Positions 8,431-19,100 of a stretch of 64,000 nucleotides of DNA are shown here, piece by piece. The translations under genes were made by a program, and so were the position numbers. Location of the stretch: assembly GCA_947632045.1 (NCBI GenBank), contig CANRNQ010000008.1, positions 18,342-82,341 of the forward strand, read 5' to 3'. Every line of letters starts with the position of its first letter. The first letter of the stretch is position 1. Below the pieces are notes generated by a model, which saw nothing but the letters and a program-made list of their open reading frames with translations, searched no databases and was not told the origin of the DNA. This DNA is from an uncultured Clostridia bacterium (GTDB lineage: Bacteria > Bacillota > Clostridia > Oscillospirales > Acutalibacteraceae).

Positions 8431-9780
8431 ATGTTAAAACTCAGAAAACGACAGATTGTAAGAATAGTCAGCTTCGCCGCCGCAGTTTTATTGCTGATAA
8501 GCGCAGCGTGTGTTTCGGGCTTTTCAATAGCAAGCAGGTACCGTTCGGCAATAGAGCACGGTTATCAGATGGCACTGTCCGAATTATCAGACTATATGAC
8601 AAGCATACGGTCAACGCTTGAAAAAGGCCTGTACGCAAATACGGGCACTTCAAGGCTTTCCCTCGCGGCAAAGCTGTCAAACGACTGCACCGGAGCAAAA
8701 TCGGCTCTTGAACGGTTGCCGGTATCGGTAGACGAGGCTCAGCAGCTTCAAAAGTTTTTGTCGCAGGCGGGCGATTTTTCGGTCAGTATGATAAATTCCG
8801 CCGCAAGAGGATACGAGTTCTCGGCACAGAGCAGAGACAGTCTTGAGTCTCTGTCAAAATATGCCGACAATGTAGCGCCGATAGTTGAGGACCTCTCGGC
8901 TCGGTACGGCGACGGTGAAGTGCCGCTCGGCATTGACGAGAGCATCGCCGACAAAGCTTCAGTCAACGCCCGCCGCGAGTTCGTTCTTGACGCGGATTTC
9001 AGCGAAATAAACGAAAGCTTCACGAGCTATCCTACTCTTATTTACGACGGACCCTTTGCCGACAGCGTACAAAATCGAGAGAGTATATATCTTGAAGACT
9101 TTTCCGAGTGCGAACAGTCCGATGCAAAAGCAAAGGCGGCGGAATTTCTCTCTGTGAGGGATGAAGCGTTAAAGCCGCTTGAACCGATAGAGGGCAATCT
9201 TCCCGCCTACGCCTTTTCCTTTGGTGAAAGCGGATATATAACCGTTACGCGTAAGGGCTGCCGCGTGTTGGAAATGAGCGAGGGGCACGGAGATATAAAG
9301 GCAAGGCTTAAGTACGATTCCGCGCTTGAGCGCGCCGCCGCTTTTCTCGAAAAGCAGGGCTATAAAAATATGAGGGAGAGCTATTACGCGATAAACAATA
9401 ACGTGTGCGTTATTAATTTCGCCTATGTTCAGGACGAGGTTATTTGTTATCCGGATTTAATAAAGGTGGGCATATCGCTCGAGGACGGGAGGATACTCTC
9501 ATACAGTGCGGAAAATTACCTTATGAACCACTGCATCAGAACGTCGCAGCCATATCTTTCGCCCGCCTCGGCGCGACTCAGTCTCAGCCCGTATCTGACC
9601 GCCGGAGAGCCGCGCCTTGCGATAATTCCGGTGGAGAACGGTTATGAATATCTCTGCTATGAGTTCGTTTGCAAGGGCGTAGACGATGAAGACATTCTCG
9701 TTTATATCAACTGTGAGACGGGACTTGAGGAGCAGATACTGATACTTTTAAAATCCGATAGTGGGGAGCTGACTGTGTGA
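8431..9780 (+). CDS. ypeB: germination protein YpeB (PepSY-type)
   Basis: This 449-residue protein has an N-terminal membrane anchor (about 12-32, RIVSFAAAVLLLISAACVSG) and a helical middle. Its C-terminal half contains repeated PepSY-like modules (AKAKAAEFLSVRDEAL, ALERAAAFLEKQGYKN). In spore formers YpeB holds and stabilises the cortex-lytic enzyme SleB at the inner spore membrane. Usually sleB is immediately upstream; here the upstream gene is dgt, divergent, and no sleB is in the window. The call rests on architecture and on the YAFSFGESGYITVTRKGCRV-like core. The stop is 5 bp before repeat copy B. Confidence 0.75.
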   Translation: MLKLRKRQIVRIVSFAAAVLLLISAACVSGFSIASRYRSAIEHGYQMALSELSDYMTSIRSTLEKGLYANTGTSRLSLAAKLSNDCTGAKSALERLPVSVDEAQQLQKFLSQAGDFSVSMINSAARGYEFSAQSRDSLESLSKYADNVAPIVEDLSARYGDGEVPLGIDESIADKASVNARREFVLDADFSEINESFTSYPTLIYDGPFADSVQNRESIYLEDFSECEQSDAKAKAAEFLSVRDEALKPLEPIEGNLPAYAFSFGESGYITVTRKGCRVLEMSEGHGDIKARLKYDSALERAAAFLEKQGYKNMRESYYAINNNVCVINFAYVQDEVICYPDLIKVGISLEDGRILSYSAENYLMNHCIRTSQPYLSPASARLSLSPYLTAGEPRLAIIPVENGYEYLCYEFVCKGVDDEDILVYINCETGLEEQILILLKSDSGELTV

Positions 9781-9785
9781 TTTTT

Positions 9786-10008
9786 GGCTGCCGCGACTGC
9801 GCCTCGCTTGTTTTGAGAGAGACTATGCGGGCGGCGACCGGCTGATTTACGCCGGTGGCGAAAATCAGCTTAAAACGCGGCGTCTGACCGTTTTTACACA
9901 GGCAGCCTTCTATTGCGCCGCGTTTTGCGCGCGGCCTGCGGCCGCGCAGGTCGCCGCCCGCCTAGGCTATGGCTAAAGCACACAGTAAAAACGAGCCGAA
10001 CGGCAGCC
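9786..10008 (+). repeat. cloverleaf palindromic repeat, copy B
   Basis: The outer stem is GGCTGCCG (9786-9793) / CGGCAGCC (10001-10008). The inner stem is GCGGGCGGCGACC / GGTCGCCGCCCGC (9827-9961). The left arm is CTGATTT...AAATCAG, the middle arm TAAAACGCGGCG / CGCCGCGTTTT and the right arm GCGGCCTGCGGCCGC. A subterminal block GCACACAGTAAAAACGAGC is on the right side. It begins 5 bp after the ypeB stop. Confidence 0.9.
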
Positions 10009-10083
10009 AAATCAAGTCCTGCCATACGATGCGTGTCAAAACGCGATTTCTTAAAAATATATTAAGAAAAATCACTCAGCCGC

Positions 10084-10112
10084 TTTTCTATTTTTTACCT
10101 ATGTGCTATAAT
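10084..10112 (+). promoter_or_regulatory. candidate promoter of rubredoxin gene
   Basis: A consensus -10 TATAAT is at 10107-10112. The -35 position 17 bp upstream reads TTTTCT, which is poor. The -10 lies 31 bp before the rubredoxin start. Confidence 0.45.
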
Positions 10113-10143
10113 GAATTAAAATATTATGCAAAGGAGAATCGCG

Positions 10144-10302
10144 ATGGATAAGTATGTATGCGAGCCCTGCGGCTGGACATATGATCCGGCAGAGGGCTGC
10201 GAGGAGCAGGGCATAGCTCCCGGAACAGCGTTTGAGGATCTTCCGGACGACTTTGTCTGCCCGATATGCGGAGCAGGCAAGGAAGAGTTCACAAAGGAAT
10301 AA
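10144..10302 (+). CDS. rubredoxin
   Basis: This 52-residue gene is below the ORF-track cutoff. The product has the classical pairs CEPCG (C6, C9) and CPICG (C39, C42) that bind a single iron, with the GWTYDPAEG and [11 protein letters not shown] segments standard for rubredoxin. It transfers single electrons in the cytoplasm, often to rubrerythrin or superoxide reductase in anaerobes, but none of these is adjacent. An AAGGAGA ribosome site precedes the ATG. It is monocistronic, between repeat copy B and a terminator. Confidence 0.95.
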   Translation: MDKYVCEPCGWTYDPAEGCEEQGIAPGTAFEDLPDDFVCPICGAGKEEFTKE

Positions 10303-10345
10303 ACCCGATAAGGCGTCGACAAACACAATCGTTTTTCAATGCCGC

Positions 10346-10393
10346 AGCAGCCTTCGGCTCCGTTCAGACGGCGACTCCGTGGGCTGCTTTTTT
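10346..10393 (+). terminator. terminator after rubredoxin
   Basis: AGCAGCC (10346-10352) pairs with GGCTGCT (10382-10388) around a long loop, followed by TTTTTT. Confidence 0.6.
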
Positions 10394-10474
10394 ACCCTGC
10401 GCTTTGTTTAAGACCCCAACATATTTTAAAATATAAAAATTTGGTAAATTTATCAAAAAATCAATTGGCAGATA

Positions 10475-10502
10475 CTTGCACAAAGGCAGAATATGGTATA
10501 AA
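10475..10502 (+). promoter_or_regulatory. candidate promoter of the pgk operon
   Basis: CTTGCA (10475-10480) and TATAAA (10497-10502) are spaced by 16 bp in an AT-rich stretch about 75 bp upstream of the pgk start. Confidence 0.5.
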
Positions 10503-10577
10503 ATTATATGGTAAATGTTAATTTATTCACAAACCAAGAGTGGATAAATAATGCACATAGAAAGGATGTATTTTTCA

Positions 10578-11792
10578 ATGAATTTTTTAAGCAAGGTATC
10601 CGTTGACGACATCAACGTAAACGGAAAAAGAGTACTCGTGCGCTGCGACTTCAACGTTCCCCTCAAGGACGGAGTTATCACGAACGACAACAGAATCCAG
10701 GCTGCTCTTCCGACTATAAAGAAGCTCATCTCGGACGGCGGCAAGGTAATACTCTGCTCTCATCTCGGCAAGCCGAAGAATGGTCCGGAGGAAAAATTTT
10801 CCCTCGCTCCGGTAGCGGTAAGACTATCCGAGCTTCTCGGTCAGAACGTAGTATTCGCGAACGACGACGAGGTAGTCGGCGAAAATGCAAAGGCGGCTGT
10901 TGCAGCTATGAATAACAGCGACGTAGTTTTACTTCAGAACACACGCTTCAGAAAAGAGGAAACAAAGAACCTCGAGCCGTTCAGCTCAGAGCTTGCCTCC
11001 CTCGCGGACGTATATGTAATGGACGCGTTCGGCAGCGCCCACAGAGCGCACTGCTCCACCGCGGGCGTAACGGATCACATCAAGGATACGGCGGTAGGCT
11101 ATCTTATGCAGAAGGAGATAAACTACCTTGGCAACGCGGTTGAAACTCCGGTAAGGCCGTTTGTAGCTATCCTCGGCGGCGCAAAGGTTGCGGATAAGCT
11201 CAACGTAATTTCAAACCTTCTCGAAAAGTGCGACACACTCATCATAGGCGGCGGTATGGCTTATACCTTCTTAAAGGCAAAGGGCTATGAAACAGGCACG
11301 TCGCTTGTTGACGATACAAAGGTTGACTACTGCAAAGAAATGATGGATAAGGCGGAGAGCCTCGACAAGAAGCTCCTGCTCCCGATAGACACGACGATAG
11401 CCGCAAGCTTCCCCGAGCCGATTGACGCCGAGATCGCGGTTGAGAACGTACCGTCGGACGCTATTCCGGCTGACAAGATGGGACTTGACATAGGCTCCGA
11501 AACGGCTAAGCTCTATGCCGATGCGGTTAAGTCTGCCAAGACCGTCGTATGGAACGGCCCCATGGGCGTATTTGAGAACCCAATTCTCGCAAAGGGCACC
11601 TTCGCCGTTGCGCAGGCTCTTGCGGACACCGACGCAACGACTATAATTGGCGGCGGCGACAGCGCGGCAGCTGTCATCCAGCTCGGTTTTGCCGACAAGA
11701 TGAGCCACATCTCAACGGGCGGCGGCGCGTCGCTTGAGTATCTTGAGGGCAAGGTTCTCCCGGGAATTGCCTGCATAGCCGACAAGAAATAA
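10578..11792 (+). CDS. pgk: phosphoglycerate kinase
   Basis: This 404-residue glycolytic kinase converts 1,3-bisphosphoglycerate and ADP to 3-phosphoglycerate and ATP. It shows [15 protein letters not shown] at the N-terminus, SHLGKPKNG, the substrate-binding [10 protein letters not shown], and the nucleotide loop ending GGGDSAAAV and STGGGASLE. The track starts at 10551, but the ribosome site AGAAAGGA suits MNFLSKVSV at 10578, which also gives the normal family length. It is the first gene of pgk-tpiA-pyrE-gpmI; gap and eno are not adjacent. Confidence 0.97.
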   Translation: MNFLSKVSVDDINVNGKRVLVRCDFNVPLKDGVITNDNRIQAALPTIKKLISDGGKVILCSHLGKPKNGPEEKFSLAPVAVRLSELLGQNVVFANDDEVVGENAKAAVAAMNNSDVVLLQNTRFRKEETKNLEPFSSELASLADVYVMDAFGSAHRAHCSTAGVTDHIKDTAVGYLMQKEINYLGNAVETPVRPFVAILGGAKVADKLNVISNLLEKCDTLIIGGGMAYTFLKAKGYETGTSLVDDTKVDYCKEMMDKAESLDKKLLLPIDTTIAASFPEPIDAEIAVENVPSDAIPADKMGLDIGSETAKLYADAVKSAKTVVWNGPMGVFENPILAKGTFAVAQALADTDATTIIGGGDSAAAVIQLGFADKMSHISTGGGASLEYLEGKVLPGIACIADKK

Positions 11793-11807
11793 TTTCGACA
11801 GAAAAAC

Positions 11808-12037
11808 GGGCTGTCGCGTTACCCCGCTTTTACCCTGTGCGGCGGCAAACCCGTTCGGGCGGCGACCGGCACCTTCCCGCCTCCGGCGGGAAGGTGCAAA
11901 AAACGCGGCGAAAAAGTTTTTCAGACAGGGGCAGACCCTTTGCTCGCCGCGTTTTTCCGCGCGGCTGCGCCGCGCCGGTCGCCGCCCGAACTATAAATAC
12001 CGCTCAAAGCAGTCGAAAAGCACAGGCTCGACAGCCC
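11808..12037 (+). repeat. cloverleaf palindromic repeat, copy C
   Basis: The outer stem is GGGCTGTCG (11808-11816) / CGACAGCCC (12029-12037). Compared with copies A, B, E and G, a C-to-T change on one side is matched by a G-to-A change on the other. The inner stem is TTCGGGCGGCGACCGG and its complement (11854-11990). Arms are CACCTTCCCGCC/GGCGGGAAGGTG, AAAAAACGCGGCG/CGCCGCGTTTTT and GCGCGGCTGCGCCGCGC. It lies 15 bp after the pgk stop, inside the pgk-tpiA operon. Confidence 0.92.
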
Positions 12038-12158
12038 TGCCCCGATGCGCGTACATACAAGAAAACAGGAAAAGCGCGGAGCTCAACAACAAGCAATGAC
12101 GGGGAATAAAATATAAAAACAAGAAGAAAAAATCACTCACCGAAAGGAAGAACTAATA

Positions 12159-12926
12159 ATGAATAAGGCTGTAAGAAAGGCAGTAATTGCCGGAAACTGG
12201 AAGATGAATAAGACGCCGAAGGAGGCAAAGGAGCTTCTGAGCGCCGTTGCTCCCCTCGTAAAGGAGGCGGACTGCGAGGTTATCGCGTGCGTGCCGTTTG
12301 TAGATTTGCAGACAGCCATTGAAGCTACCGAAGGTACGAATATAAAGATAGGCGCTGAGAACTGCCACTGGGCGGAGAGCGGTGCTTTCACGGGTGAAAT
12401 TTCAGCCCCGATGCTCAAGGAGATGGGCGTAGAGTATGTAGTGCTCGGTCACAGCGAAAGAAGGCAGTATTTCGGCGAAACCGACGAAACCGTAAATAAG
12501 AGAACAAAGGCGGCGCTCAACGCGGGACTTAAGCCAATCGTCTGCGTTGGCGAGCTTCTCTGGGAGAGGGAGTGCAATATTACCGAGGAGGTAATAGCAC
12601 GTCAGATAAAGCTCGACCTTTGGAACGTTTCCGCGGAGGAGCTTAAAAATATAATAATCGCTTACGAGCCGGTATGGGCTATCGGTACGGGTAAAACCGC
12701 CACAGCGGAGCAGGCGGAGGAGGTCTGCGCCTTTATCCGCGCAACTCTTGCAAAGCTGTACGATCCCGCCGCAGCGGAGGCTGTTACAATCCAGTACGGC
12801 GGCTCAATGAACGACGGCAACGCCGACGAGCTTCTCGACAAAACGAACGTAGACGGCGGACTTATCGGCGGAGCCTCTCTCGTTGCGGAAAAATTTGCGG
12901 CTATCGTAAAGGCGGCAAGTAAATAA
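12159..12926 (+). CDS. tpiA: triosephosphate isomerase
   Basis: This 255-residue enzyme interconverts dihydroxyacetone phosphate and glyceraldehyde 3-phosphate. It has the substrate lysine in AGNWKMNK near the N-terminus, the catalytic His in VLGHSERR, the catalytic Glu in AYEPVWAIGTGK (loop 6), and QYGGSMN and GGLIGGASL near the end. The start follows GAAAGGAAG. It is downstream of pgk but separated by 366 bp that hold repeat copy C; no convincing promoter was found in between. Confidence 0.98.
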   Translation: MNKAVRKAVIAGNWKMNKTPKEAKELLSAVAPLVKEADCEVIACVPFVDLQTAIEATEGTNIKIGAENCHWAESGAFTGEISAPMLKEMGVEYVVLGHSERRQYFGETDETVNKRTKAALNAGLKPIVCVGELLWERECNITEEVIARQIKLDLWNVSAEELKNIIIAYEPVWAIGTGKTATAEQAEEVCAFIRATLAKLYDPAAAEAVTIQYGGSMNDGNADELLDKTNVDGGLIGGASLVAEKFAAIVKAASK

Positions 12927-12951
12927 TCAAAAGAAAACGGAGATAATAAAA

Positions 12952-13476
12952 ATGACAAAAGAGCAAGTTGCAAAGAAGATTTACGAGCTTTCACACATAA
13001 CGGGCAAGTTTCTGCTACGCTCCGGACAAATCTCGAACGAGTATTTTGACAAATACCTCTTTGAGGCTGACCCCGGTACGCTCATCGAGATAGCAAAGAT
13101 AATGTCAGACCTCATTCCGGAGGAAACCGAGGTCATCGCCGGACTTGAAATGGGCGGAATACCGGTTGTAACGGCGCTCTCCCTCGATACGGGTATACCT
13201 GCGGCCTTCGTCAGAAAAAAAGCGAAGGAATACGGCACCTGCAAGCTCGCGGAGGGAGCCGACGTTGAGGGCAAAAAGGTGCTGATTATCGAAGACGTCG
13301 TTACGACGGGCGGAGCGATAATCGACGGCGTGAGAGAGCTAAGGAAAAAGGGCGCTGTTGTTGAGAATGTTTTGTGCGTTATCCAAAGAGCAGACAAGGC
13401 GACGGATATACTCGCCGCGGAGGATTTAAAGCTTATCCCCGCATTCACAATGGATTACATCAAGGCGCAAGTTTAA
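12952..13476 (+). CDS. pyrE: orotate phosphoribosyltransferase
   Basis: This 174-residue type I phosphoribosyltransferase condenses orotate with PRPP to give orotidine 5'-phosphate. The PRPP loop is [14 protein letters not shown], and the dimer loop has [11 protein letters not shown] with the catalytic lysines. Upstream residues [20 protein letters not shown] form the orotate-binding N-terminus. It sits 25 bp after tpiA and 13 bp before gpmI on the same strand, so it is probably part of the glycolytic operon, an unusual place for a pyrimidine gene. It is slightly shorter than E. coli PyrE (about 213) but within the range of this branch. Confidence 0.9.
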   Translation: MTKEQVAKKIYELSHITGKFLLRSGQISNEYFDKYLFEADPGTLIEIAKIMSDLIPEETEVIAGLEMGGIPVVTALSLDTGIPAAFVRKKAKEYGTCKLAEGADVEGKKVLIIEDVVTTGGAIIDGVRELRKKGAVVENVLCVIQRADKATDILAAEDLKLIPAFTMDYIKAQV

Positions 13477-13489
13477 GGAGAATGAGAAG

Positions 13490-15004
13490 ATGAAAAAACC
13501 CGTAGCATTGATAATAATGGACGGCTTCGGAAACGGCGAAAAAAACCGTGGCAACGCGATATACGACGCAAAAAAGCCAAATCTTGACAGGCTGTTTTCC
13601 GAAAACCCGCTCACGCAGATAGGCGCAAGCGGACTTGACGTTGGACTTCCCGACGGACAGATGGGAAACAGCGAGGTAGGACACACAAATATAGGCGCAG
13701 GCAGGATAGTGTATCAGGAGCTGACGAGAATAACCAAGGCGGTCAAGGACGGCGACTTTTTTGAAAATCCCGAATTTGCCAAAGCGGTAAAGAACGTAAA
13801 GGACAACAACTCGGCGCTTCACCTCTTCGGGCTGCTTTCCGACGGCGGCGTTCACAGCCACAACACGCACCTGTACGCGCTTTTGGAGCTTGCAAAAAGG
13901 AGCGGACTTGAAAAGGTGTACGTCCACGCATTTCTCGACGGCCGCGATGTTCCGCCGAGCAGCGGAGCCGATTATGTTGCCGATTGTCAAAGCAAGATGG
14001 ACGAGATAGGCGTGGGAAAAATAGCGACGGTTATGGGGCGCTATTACGCAATGGACAGAGATAACCGCTGGGAAAGGGTCGAAAAGGCCTACTCCGCCAT
14101 GGTATACGGCGAGGGTGTAAAGGCCGACGACGCGGTCGAGGCGGTCAGAAAGTCGTATAAAAACGAAGTGACCGACGAGTTCGTTATTCCGACTGTGTGC
14201 GAGGAAAACGCAACGATTGGTGCAAACGATTCGGTGATATTTTTCAACTTCCGTCCGGACAGAGCCAGAGAGATAACGCGTTGCTTTGTCGACCCCGACT
14301 TTTCCGGCTTTGAGAGGAAAAAGGGCTTTTTCCCGCTCACATACGTTTGTATGACCCAGTACGACGCTACTATGCCTAACGTCGAGGTCGCCTTTAAGCC
14401 TCAGTCGCTCAAGAATACAATGGGCGAGTACATCTCGGATAAGGGCATGACCCAGCTTAGGATCGCCGAAACCGAAAAATACGCTCACGTTACGTTTTTC
14501 TACAACGGCGGCGTAGAAAAGACCTACCCCGGGGAGGACAGGGTCCTTGTAAACTCCCCCAAGGTAGCGACATATGATATGCAGCCCGAGATGAGTGCAT
14601 ATGAGGTGGCGGATAAATGCGTCGAGCGCATTTTGAGCGGCGAATACGATATGATAATTCTCAACTTTGCAAACTGCGATATGGTAGGTCACACCGGAGT
14701 GCTCGACGCTGCTGTAAAGGCTGTCGAGGCGGTTGACGAGTGCGTAGGCAAAGTCACGGACGCAGTGGCAAAAATGGGCGGTGTATCGCTTATAACGGCA
14801 GACCACGGCAACGCCGATAAGATGATAGACGCCGACGGAGAACCCTTCACGGCGCATACGACGAACCTTGTTCCCTTCTGCGTGGTAGGGTATCCCTGCA
14901 AGCTGCGTTCCGGCGGCGTTCTTGCGGACATAGCTCCGACAATGCTGAAAATAATGGGACTTCCTCAGCCGGCAGAAATGACCGGAAAGAGTATTATAGA
15001 ATAA
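13490..15004 (+). CDS. gpmI: 2,3-bisphosphoglycerate-independent phosphoglycerate mutase
   Basis: This 504-residue enzyme of the alkaline phosphatase superfamily interconverts 3- and 2-phosphoglycerate, using two Mn2+ and a phosphoserine. The N-terminal [10 protein letters not shown] carries a metal Asp, and [16 protein letters not shown] carries the phosphorylated Ser. [10 protein letters not shown] lies in the transferase domain and ADHGNADKM near the end completes the metal site. Start after AAGGAGAATG. It is the last gene of the operon before a terminator. The 465-residue minus-strand ORF opposite is only its shadow. Confidence 0.98.
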   Translation: MKKPVALIIMDGFGNGEKNRGNAIYDAKKPNLDRLFSENPLTQIGASGLDVGLPDGQMGNSEVGHTNIGAGRIVYQELTRITKAVKDGDFFENPEFAKAVKNVKDNNSALHLFGLLSDGGVHSHNTHLYALLELAKRSGLEKVYVHAFLDGRDVPPSSGADYVADCQSKMDEIGVGKIATVMGRYYAMDRDNRWERVEKAYSAMVYGEGVKADDAVEAVRKSYKNEVTDEFVIPTVCEENATIGANDSVIFFNFRPDRAREITRCFVDPDFSGFERKKGFFPLTYVCMTQYDATMPNVEVAFKPQSLKNTMGEYISDKGMTQLRIAETEKYAHVTFFYNGGVEKTYPGEDRVLVNSPKVATYDMQPEMSAYEVADKCVERILSGEYDMIILNFANCDMVGHTGVLDAAVKAVEAVDECVGKVTDAVAKMGGVSLITADHGNADKMIDADGEPFTAHTTNLVPFCVVGYPCKLRSGGVLADIAPTMLKIMGLPQPAEMTGKSIIE

Positions 15005-15034
15005 AAACAGGCTGCAAAAACAGCCGAACGGAAA

Positions 15035-15080
15035 ACGACTGCAAGGAATCCAAAGGGATATTCTTGCAGTCGTTTTTATT
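15035..15080 (+). terminator. terminator of the pgk-gpmI operon
   Basis: ACGACTGCAAG (15035-15045) pairs with CTTGCAGTCGT (15063-15073), followed by TTTTATTAT. Confidence 0.85.
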
Positions 15081-15198
15081 ATATAAATGATGAAAAGTCA
15101 ATCAAAATATATTACGCCATATCAATATTACGGGCGGAAATTTCAAAAGGGCAAGCCCTTAACCCCGCATATAGGCTTTTTGCCCCGAGAAAAGCACA

Positions 15199-15873
15199 TT
15201 ATCCGTCAAGCTGCTCATTCGCCTGTTTACAAAGCTCCCTCAACGTTTCTATCGCTATCTTTGCATCGGCCGCCTTAAACACTCCAGTTCCGGAAACAAA
15301 TACTTCGCCGCCGGCCGCTGCGGCCTCTGATATGGTCGCTTCGTTTATTCCGCCGTCAAGCTCAAGCAGCACCTTCGCGCCCTGTCTTTTTGCCTCGTTC
15401 TTTATCTCTCCTATTTTAGGCAGCATATTAGCCATAAAGGATTGGCCGCCAAAGCCGGGCTCAACGGTCATAACAAGCACCATGAATATTTCCCTTAAAT
15501 ACGGGAAAACAGCGCTTGCCGGAGTATTGGGTTTTATCACAAGTCCGGGCTTTATGCCCCGGGCTTTAATTTTTTCTATGGTTTTTTCAATATTGGAGCG
15601 GCTTTCCACATGAAAAGTAATTATGTCCGCGCCCGCATCCGCAAAGTCGTCAATATAATCTAAAGGGTTTTCGATCATAAGATGCACGTCGAAGGGCAGT
15701 GACGAATACGGTCTTATCGCTTTTATCACAGGAGCTCCGAATGTTATATTTGGGACAAAATGTCCGTCCATCACGTCGAGATGTATATAATCCGCTCCGG
15801 CGTTTTCCATACGCCGCGTTTCGCTGCCCATAACGGCAAAATCGCACGAAAGTATTGAGGGCGCTATTTTCAT
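15199..15873 (-). CDS. rpe: ribulose-phosphate 3-epimerase
   Basis: This 224-residue TIM barrel interconverts ribulose 5-phosphate and xylulose 5-phosphate in the pentose phosphate pathway. Signature motifs are APSILSCDF, YIHLDVMDGHFVPNITFG (metal ligands), VHLMIENP, TVEPGFGGQSF and ELDGGIN. The track start (15891) is 6 codons too long; AAAGGA precedes MKIAPSILS with a 9 nt spacer. It lies 230 bp after the large acidic ATPase-like gene on the same strand, with repeat copy D in between. Confidence 0.96.
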   Translation of the reverse strand: MKIAPSILSCDFAVMGSETRRMENAGADYIHLDVMDGHFVPNITFGAPVIKAIRPYSSLPFDVHLMIENPLDYIDDFADAGADIITFHVESRSNIEKTIEKIKARGIKPGLVIKPNTPASAVFPYLREIFMVLVMTVEPGFGGQSFMANMLPKIGEIKNEAKRQGAKVLLELDGGINEATISEAAAAGGEVFVSGTGVFKAADAKIAIETLRELCKQANEQLDG

Positions 15874-15922
15874 ACAAATCATTCCTTTCATTTTCAGAAA
15901 TTTTGCGCGGCGCAGAGCATAA

Positions 15923-16058
15923 GGCGGCGACCGCTTTCCGCCGCCCCTTACGGGGCGACGGAAAGCAAAAAAGGCGGCGCGCAGCTTCCCTACAAAGGGA
16001 TGCCATGTTCTGCCGCGTTTTTTGCGCGCGCCCTGCGGGCGCGCACCGGTCGCCGCCC
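15923..16058 (+). repeat. cloverleaf palindromic repeat, copy D (core only)
   Basis: The inner stem GGCGGCGACC / CCGGTCGCCGCC, a GCTTTCCG...CGGAAAGC left arm, a degraded middle arm (AAAAAAGGCGGCG / GCCGCGTTTTTT) and a GCGCCCTGCGGGCGC right arm are present. The outer stem seen in other copies is not clear. Other short hairpins (GCCGGCCTCCGGCCGGC) continue to the right, up to the stop codon of the upstream gene. Confidence 0.8.
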
Positions 16059-16102
16059 AAAGCCTTCGGCTTTGTGCCGGCCTCCGGCCGGCACAGCGCG
16101 GG

Positions 16103-19100
16103 CTATGCCCGCTGTATCAACGGCGCAATTATTGAAGCCGCAGCCCAGAATACAATGTAAAGCAGTAAATCGAGTCCGCTGAGCCCTGCCAAGCCGGCAA
16201 ACAGAGAAACTATTCCGGCTATCAGCACTCCGAGAGCTACCGCTATTATTTGAATGATTATCGCTATTGAGATATTATCCCTGATTTTTATGCAGCCGCT
16301 TATGGCTCTTGCAAGCGAATGAAGCTTGCCCTCGGTCGATATAAGGGCGCGCGCGGCCTCGTCTTTGCGCGACATCTCATCTTTACAGATGTTTCCGAGT
16401 GTTGTCGGCAGTATTTTTATGCTTCTGATAAATATTCTGAAATCCTTTGCGACCTTAAGCTGAGATACATTCGGGTCGGCGGTTCTTATTAATATAGTTA
16501 CACCGTTATTTTCGAGGCGTTTCAACTCCTCGGCAAGCCTTCTGTCCGCCTGATAATCTGTAACAAGCATGGCAACAAGCTGTCCCGCATTTGCAAGATA
16601 GGTTATGCTGTTTGTCTTGCTCTTCATTGAGCTTTCCTCAAAGTCGACGCTCGGCAGATTTATCGAATATTTTGCCATCAGCTCGCGATTGCCAAGCAAC
16701 AGGCGTTCTCCATCTACCCAGCTGACTATGCCCTTGCCGTCCTCATATTTAACGCTTTCCACCGCCGGAAGCTGCTCGCATTTTTCGCTTATAACATCTT
16801 CAAACATATAGGTCATCGGGGTGTTGGCTATCTTCATCACAGCCGCCGCATTCAGTAGGGCCTTGTCTATATTGTAGGCATTGAAGGTCTTGACCGCAAG
16901 AAGCTGAACGCTGCCCCTCGGATAAAGCTCGCGGCTGTCTATCATAACGGCTCTCGTGTCGGCAAATTGCTTAACGGCCGGATATCCTATCACCATCGCC
17001 CTGTTGGCGAGAGTATCTGAGCAAAGCTTTTTCATCGGAATATTTACCGCAAGCAGGCAGCACATGGGCACGCCCATGCACGCAACAAGCGAAAACGCCG
17101 ACAGAGCCGTGGAAACCGAGGCGGCGGATATTCCGCATATTACCGCGACAAGCACAGCGACCACGGTTGTTATGGGAGCCATAAACGACGCGGTGCGCTC
17201 GCTCGGGTCTGGCATATACGAAAAGCGCAAAAAGCCCTTTAAAAATCTCGTTCTGCTTTGCAGAGCAACAACGGGCTTGTCTGCATTTGTTTTTGAAATC
17301 ATCTGCCTTGAAATATCCTCGTCGCCGAATATTCTCGCGGCGTATTTTCTGTTTGGCGAAGATACGAATTTGAAATTGTCCCTTATTCTTCTTACAATGC
17401 AGAGCTTGCCAAGATTATTTAACAGCAACGCCGTTATAGCAAGTATGGAGTAAAGATGCAATCCGCCGTTAAAGAAGGTCTGCGGCTCAAAGAACGATAC
17501 GATTCCTTGAACAACACAGCCGGCAGTTGCAACCGCGGCCGCCGTGTCGGAGTTTCCCTTGAAGGCCAAAAGCGGCTTCAGCCCGCCAAAGACTGTGCTG
17601 TGGCAGAGCACTGCGGAAGCGACGAGCAGTATAAGGCTGACGAGGCAGGTCATAAGGTCGGAATTTGGTATGTTGTTTGTAAGGACAGACGGAGCGCAGC
17701 GCTGAATTATATGCATGGCAAGCATTATAAGAAATATTACTCCGAGCGCGGCACAGCGAAACGCGACCTTGCGATTGTCGTAATTTATTTCGGCTCTTAT
17801 CGCCCTTGCGTCCGACGGCTTTTCATAATCGTCTATCTGCTGGCCGCCCTGACGGTTTATGTTTGTCTGCTCTCTAAATTCAGAGAAATCCGCGCTGTTT
17901 TCCACCTCGCCAAACAAAACATCCTTGAGCGAACGCCTTGCGCCGGTGCTTTGGGGCTTTTTCTGCTCGCTGTTATTCTCGTTTTGAACAGCCTCTTCTC
18001 CTGTGGAAGGCAGGCCCTCCTTAACCGCCTTGGATACCTCTGAATTGACCTCGGGCGCAACTATCTCGCTCGCCTTTGGCTTGTATTTTGCCTGTCTTAT
18101 GTACTCTTCGTACTCTTTGCGCACCACGAGCTGTAAATCGTCGTTCGCAAGGCTGATTTTTTCTACGTTTGATTCATGTATATATTTAGGAATTACCTTT
18201 CCGTTTACAAGCTGTCTGCCGTCAACCTCGTCTATTTTGACGGCTGTGCTCGACGCCTCCTCAAAGGTCACGGCAGCGCCGTCCGAATTTGCTTCATTCT
18301 CAAGCGTCGCTGCGGCTGCGGCTCCTTCTTCGTTTTCTTCCGGTGCAGCAGCTTCCTCTTGGTCATTGTCCTGGCTCTGCGCATTTGCAGCCTCGTCGGT
18401 ATCGGTCTGCGGCTCGTTTTGAATTTCCGGCTTTTCCTGAGCCGCCTCTTCCTCCTTATTTTCATTTTCTCCTGTGGCCTCTACTGTATCTGATACATCA
18501 AGGTCATCGAGCTCGTCATTAGGTGATTCTCCGTTCCAAAAGCTCTTGAGTCTTCCTATGAAGCCGCGCTTTTTCCTTGGAGATTTTCTAATAATCTCTA
18601 TTGGGGCGTCCGGCCCCTCTGTGATAATGTCGGCTGCGGCTTCTTCATTGTGCAGTGCACCAAGCTCTTTGCCGTCGGCAAGCGGTTTGTCTGCGCCCGC
18701 CGCAGCGTCAGAGCTATTCGTGATATCCTCCGCTTCACGCTTTTCGACGGTATCCTCCGCTTTTTTCTCCTCACGCTCGGCATCGACTTCGGCTTTGGGA
18801 ATCTCTTCTTCATCGTATTCCCCGCCGTCGCTTTCTGCTTCTTCCTCTTTTTCGTCTTCTTCAACGCCGTTTTCGCCGTAAAACTCCCTCGAGGGATCTA
18901 TCACCGTCAGCACGGGCTTTTGCGGCTCGACATTTTCATCTTCAAAATCTGCGTCTATCGTAAGCTCGTCTTCGTCCGAGAACTCATCCTCGTCGTCATA
19001 GCTGTCGTCCTCATTCCATATGCTCTTTATCTGCTCTATCGGAGAGCTTTTTCTAAGCGGCACAATCTCTGCGTCCTCCGCGTCATCCTCCGTATAGCTT

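Noticed and set aside
13460-14857. 465-residue minus-strand ORF
   Set aside because: It lies wholly opposite gpmI, which has every family motif; composition (Val, Tyr, His rich) is typical of an antisense shadow.
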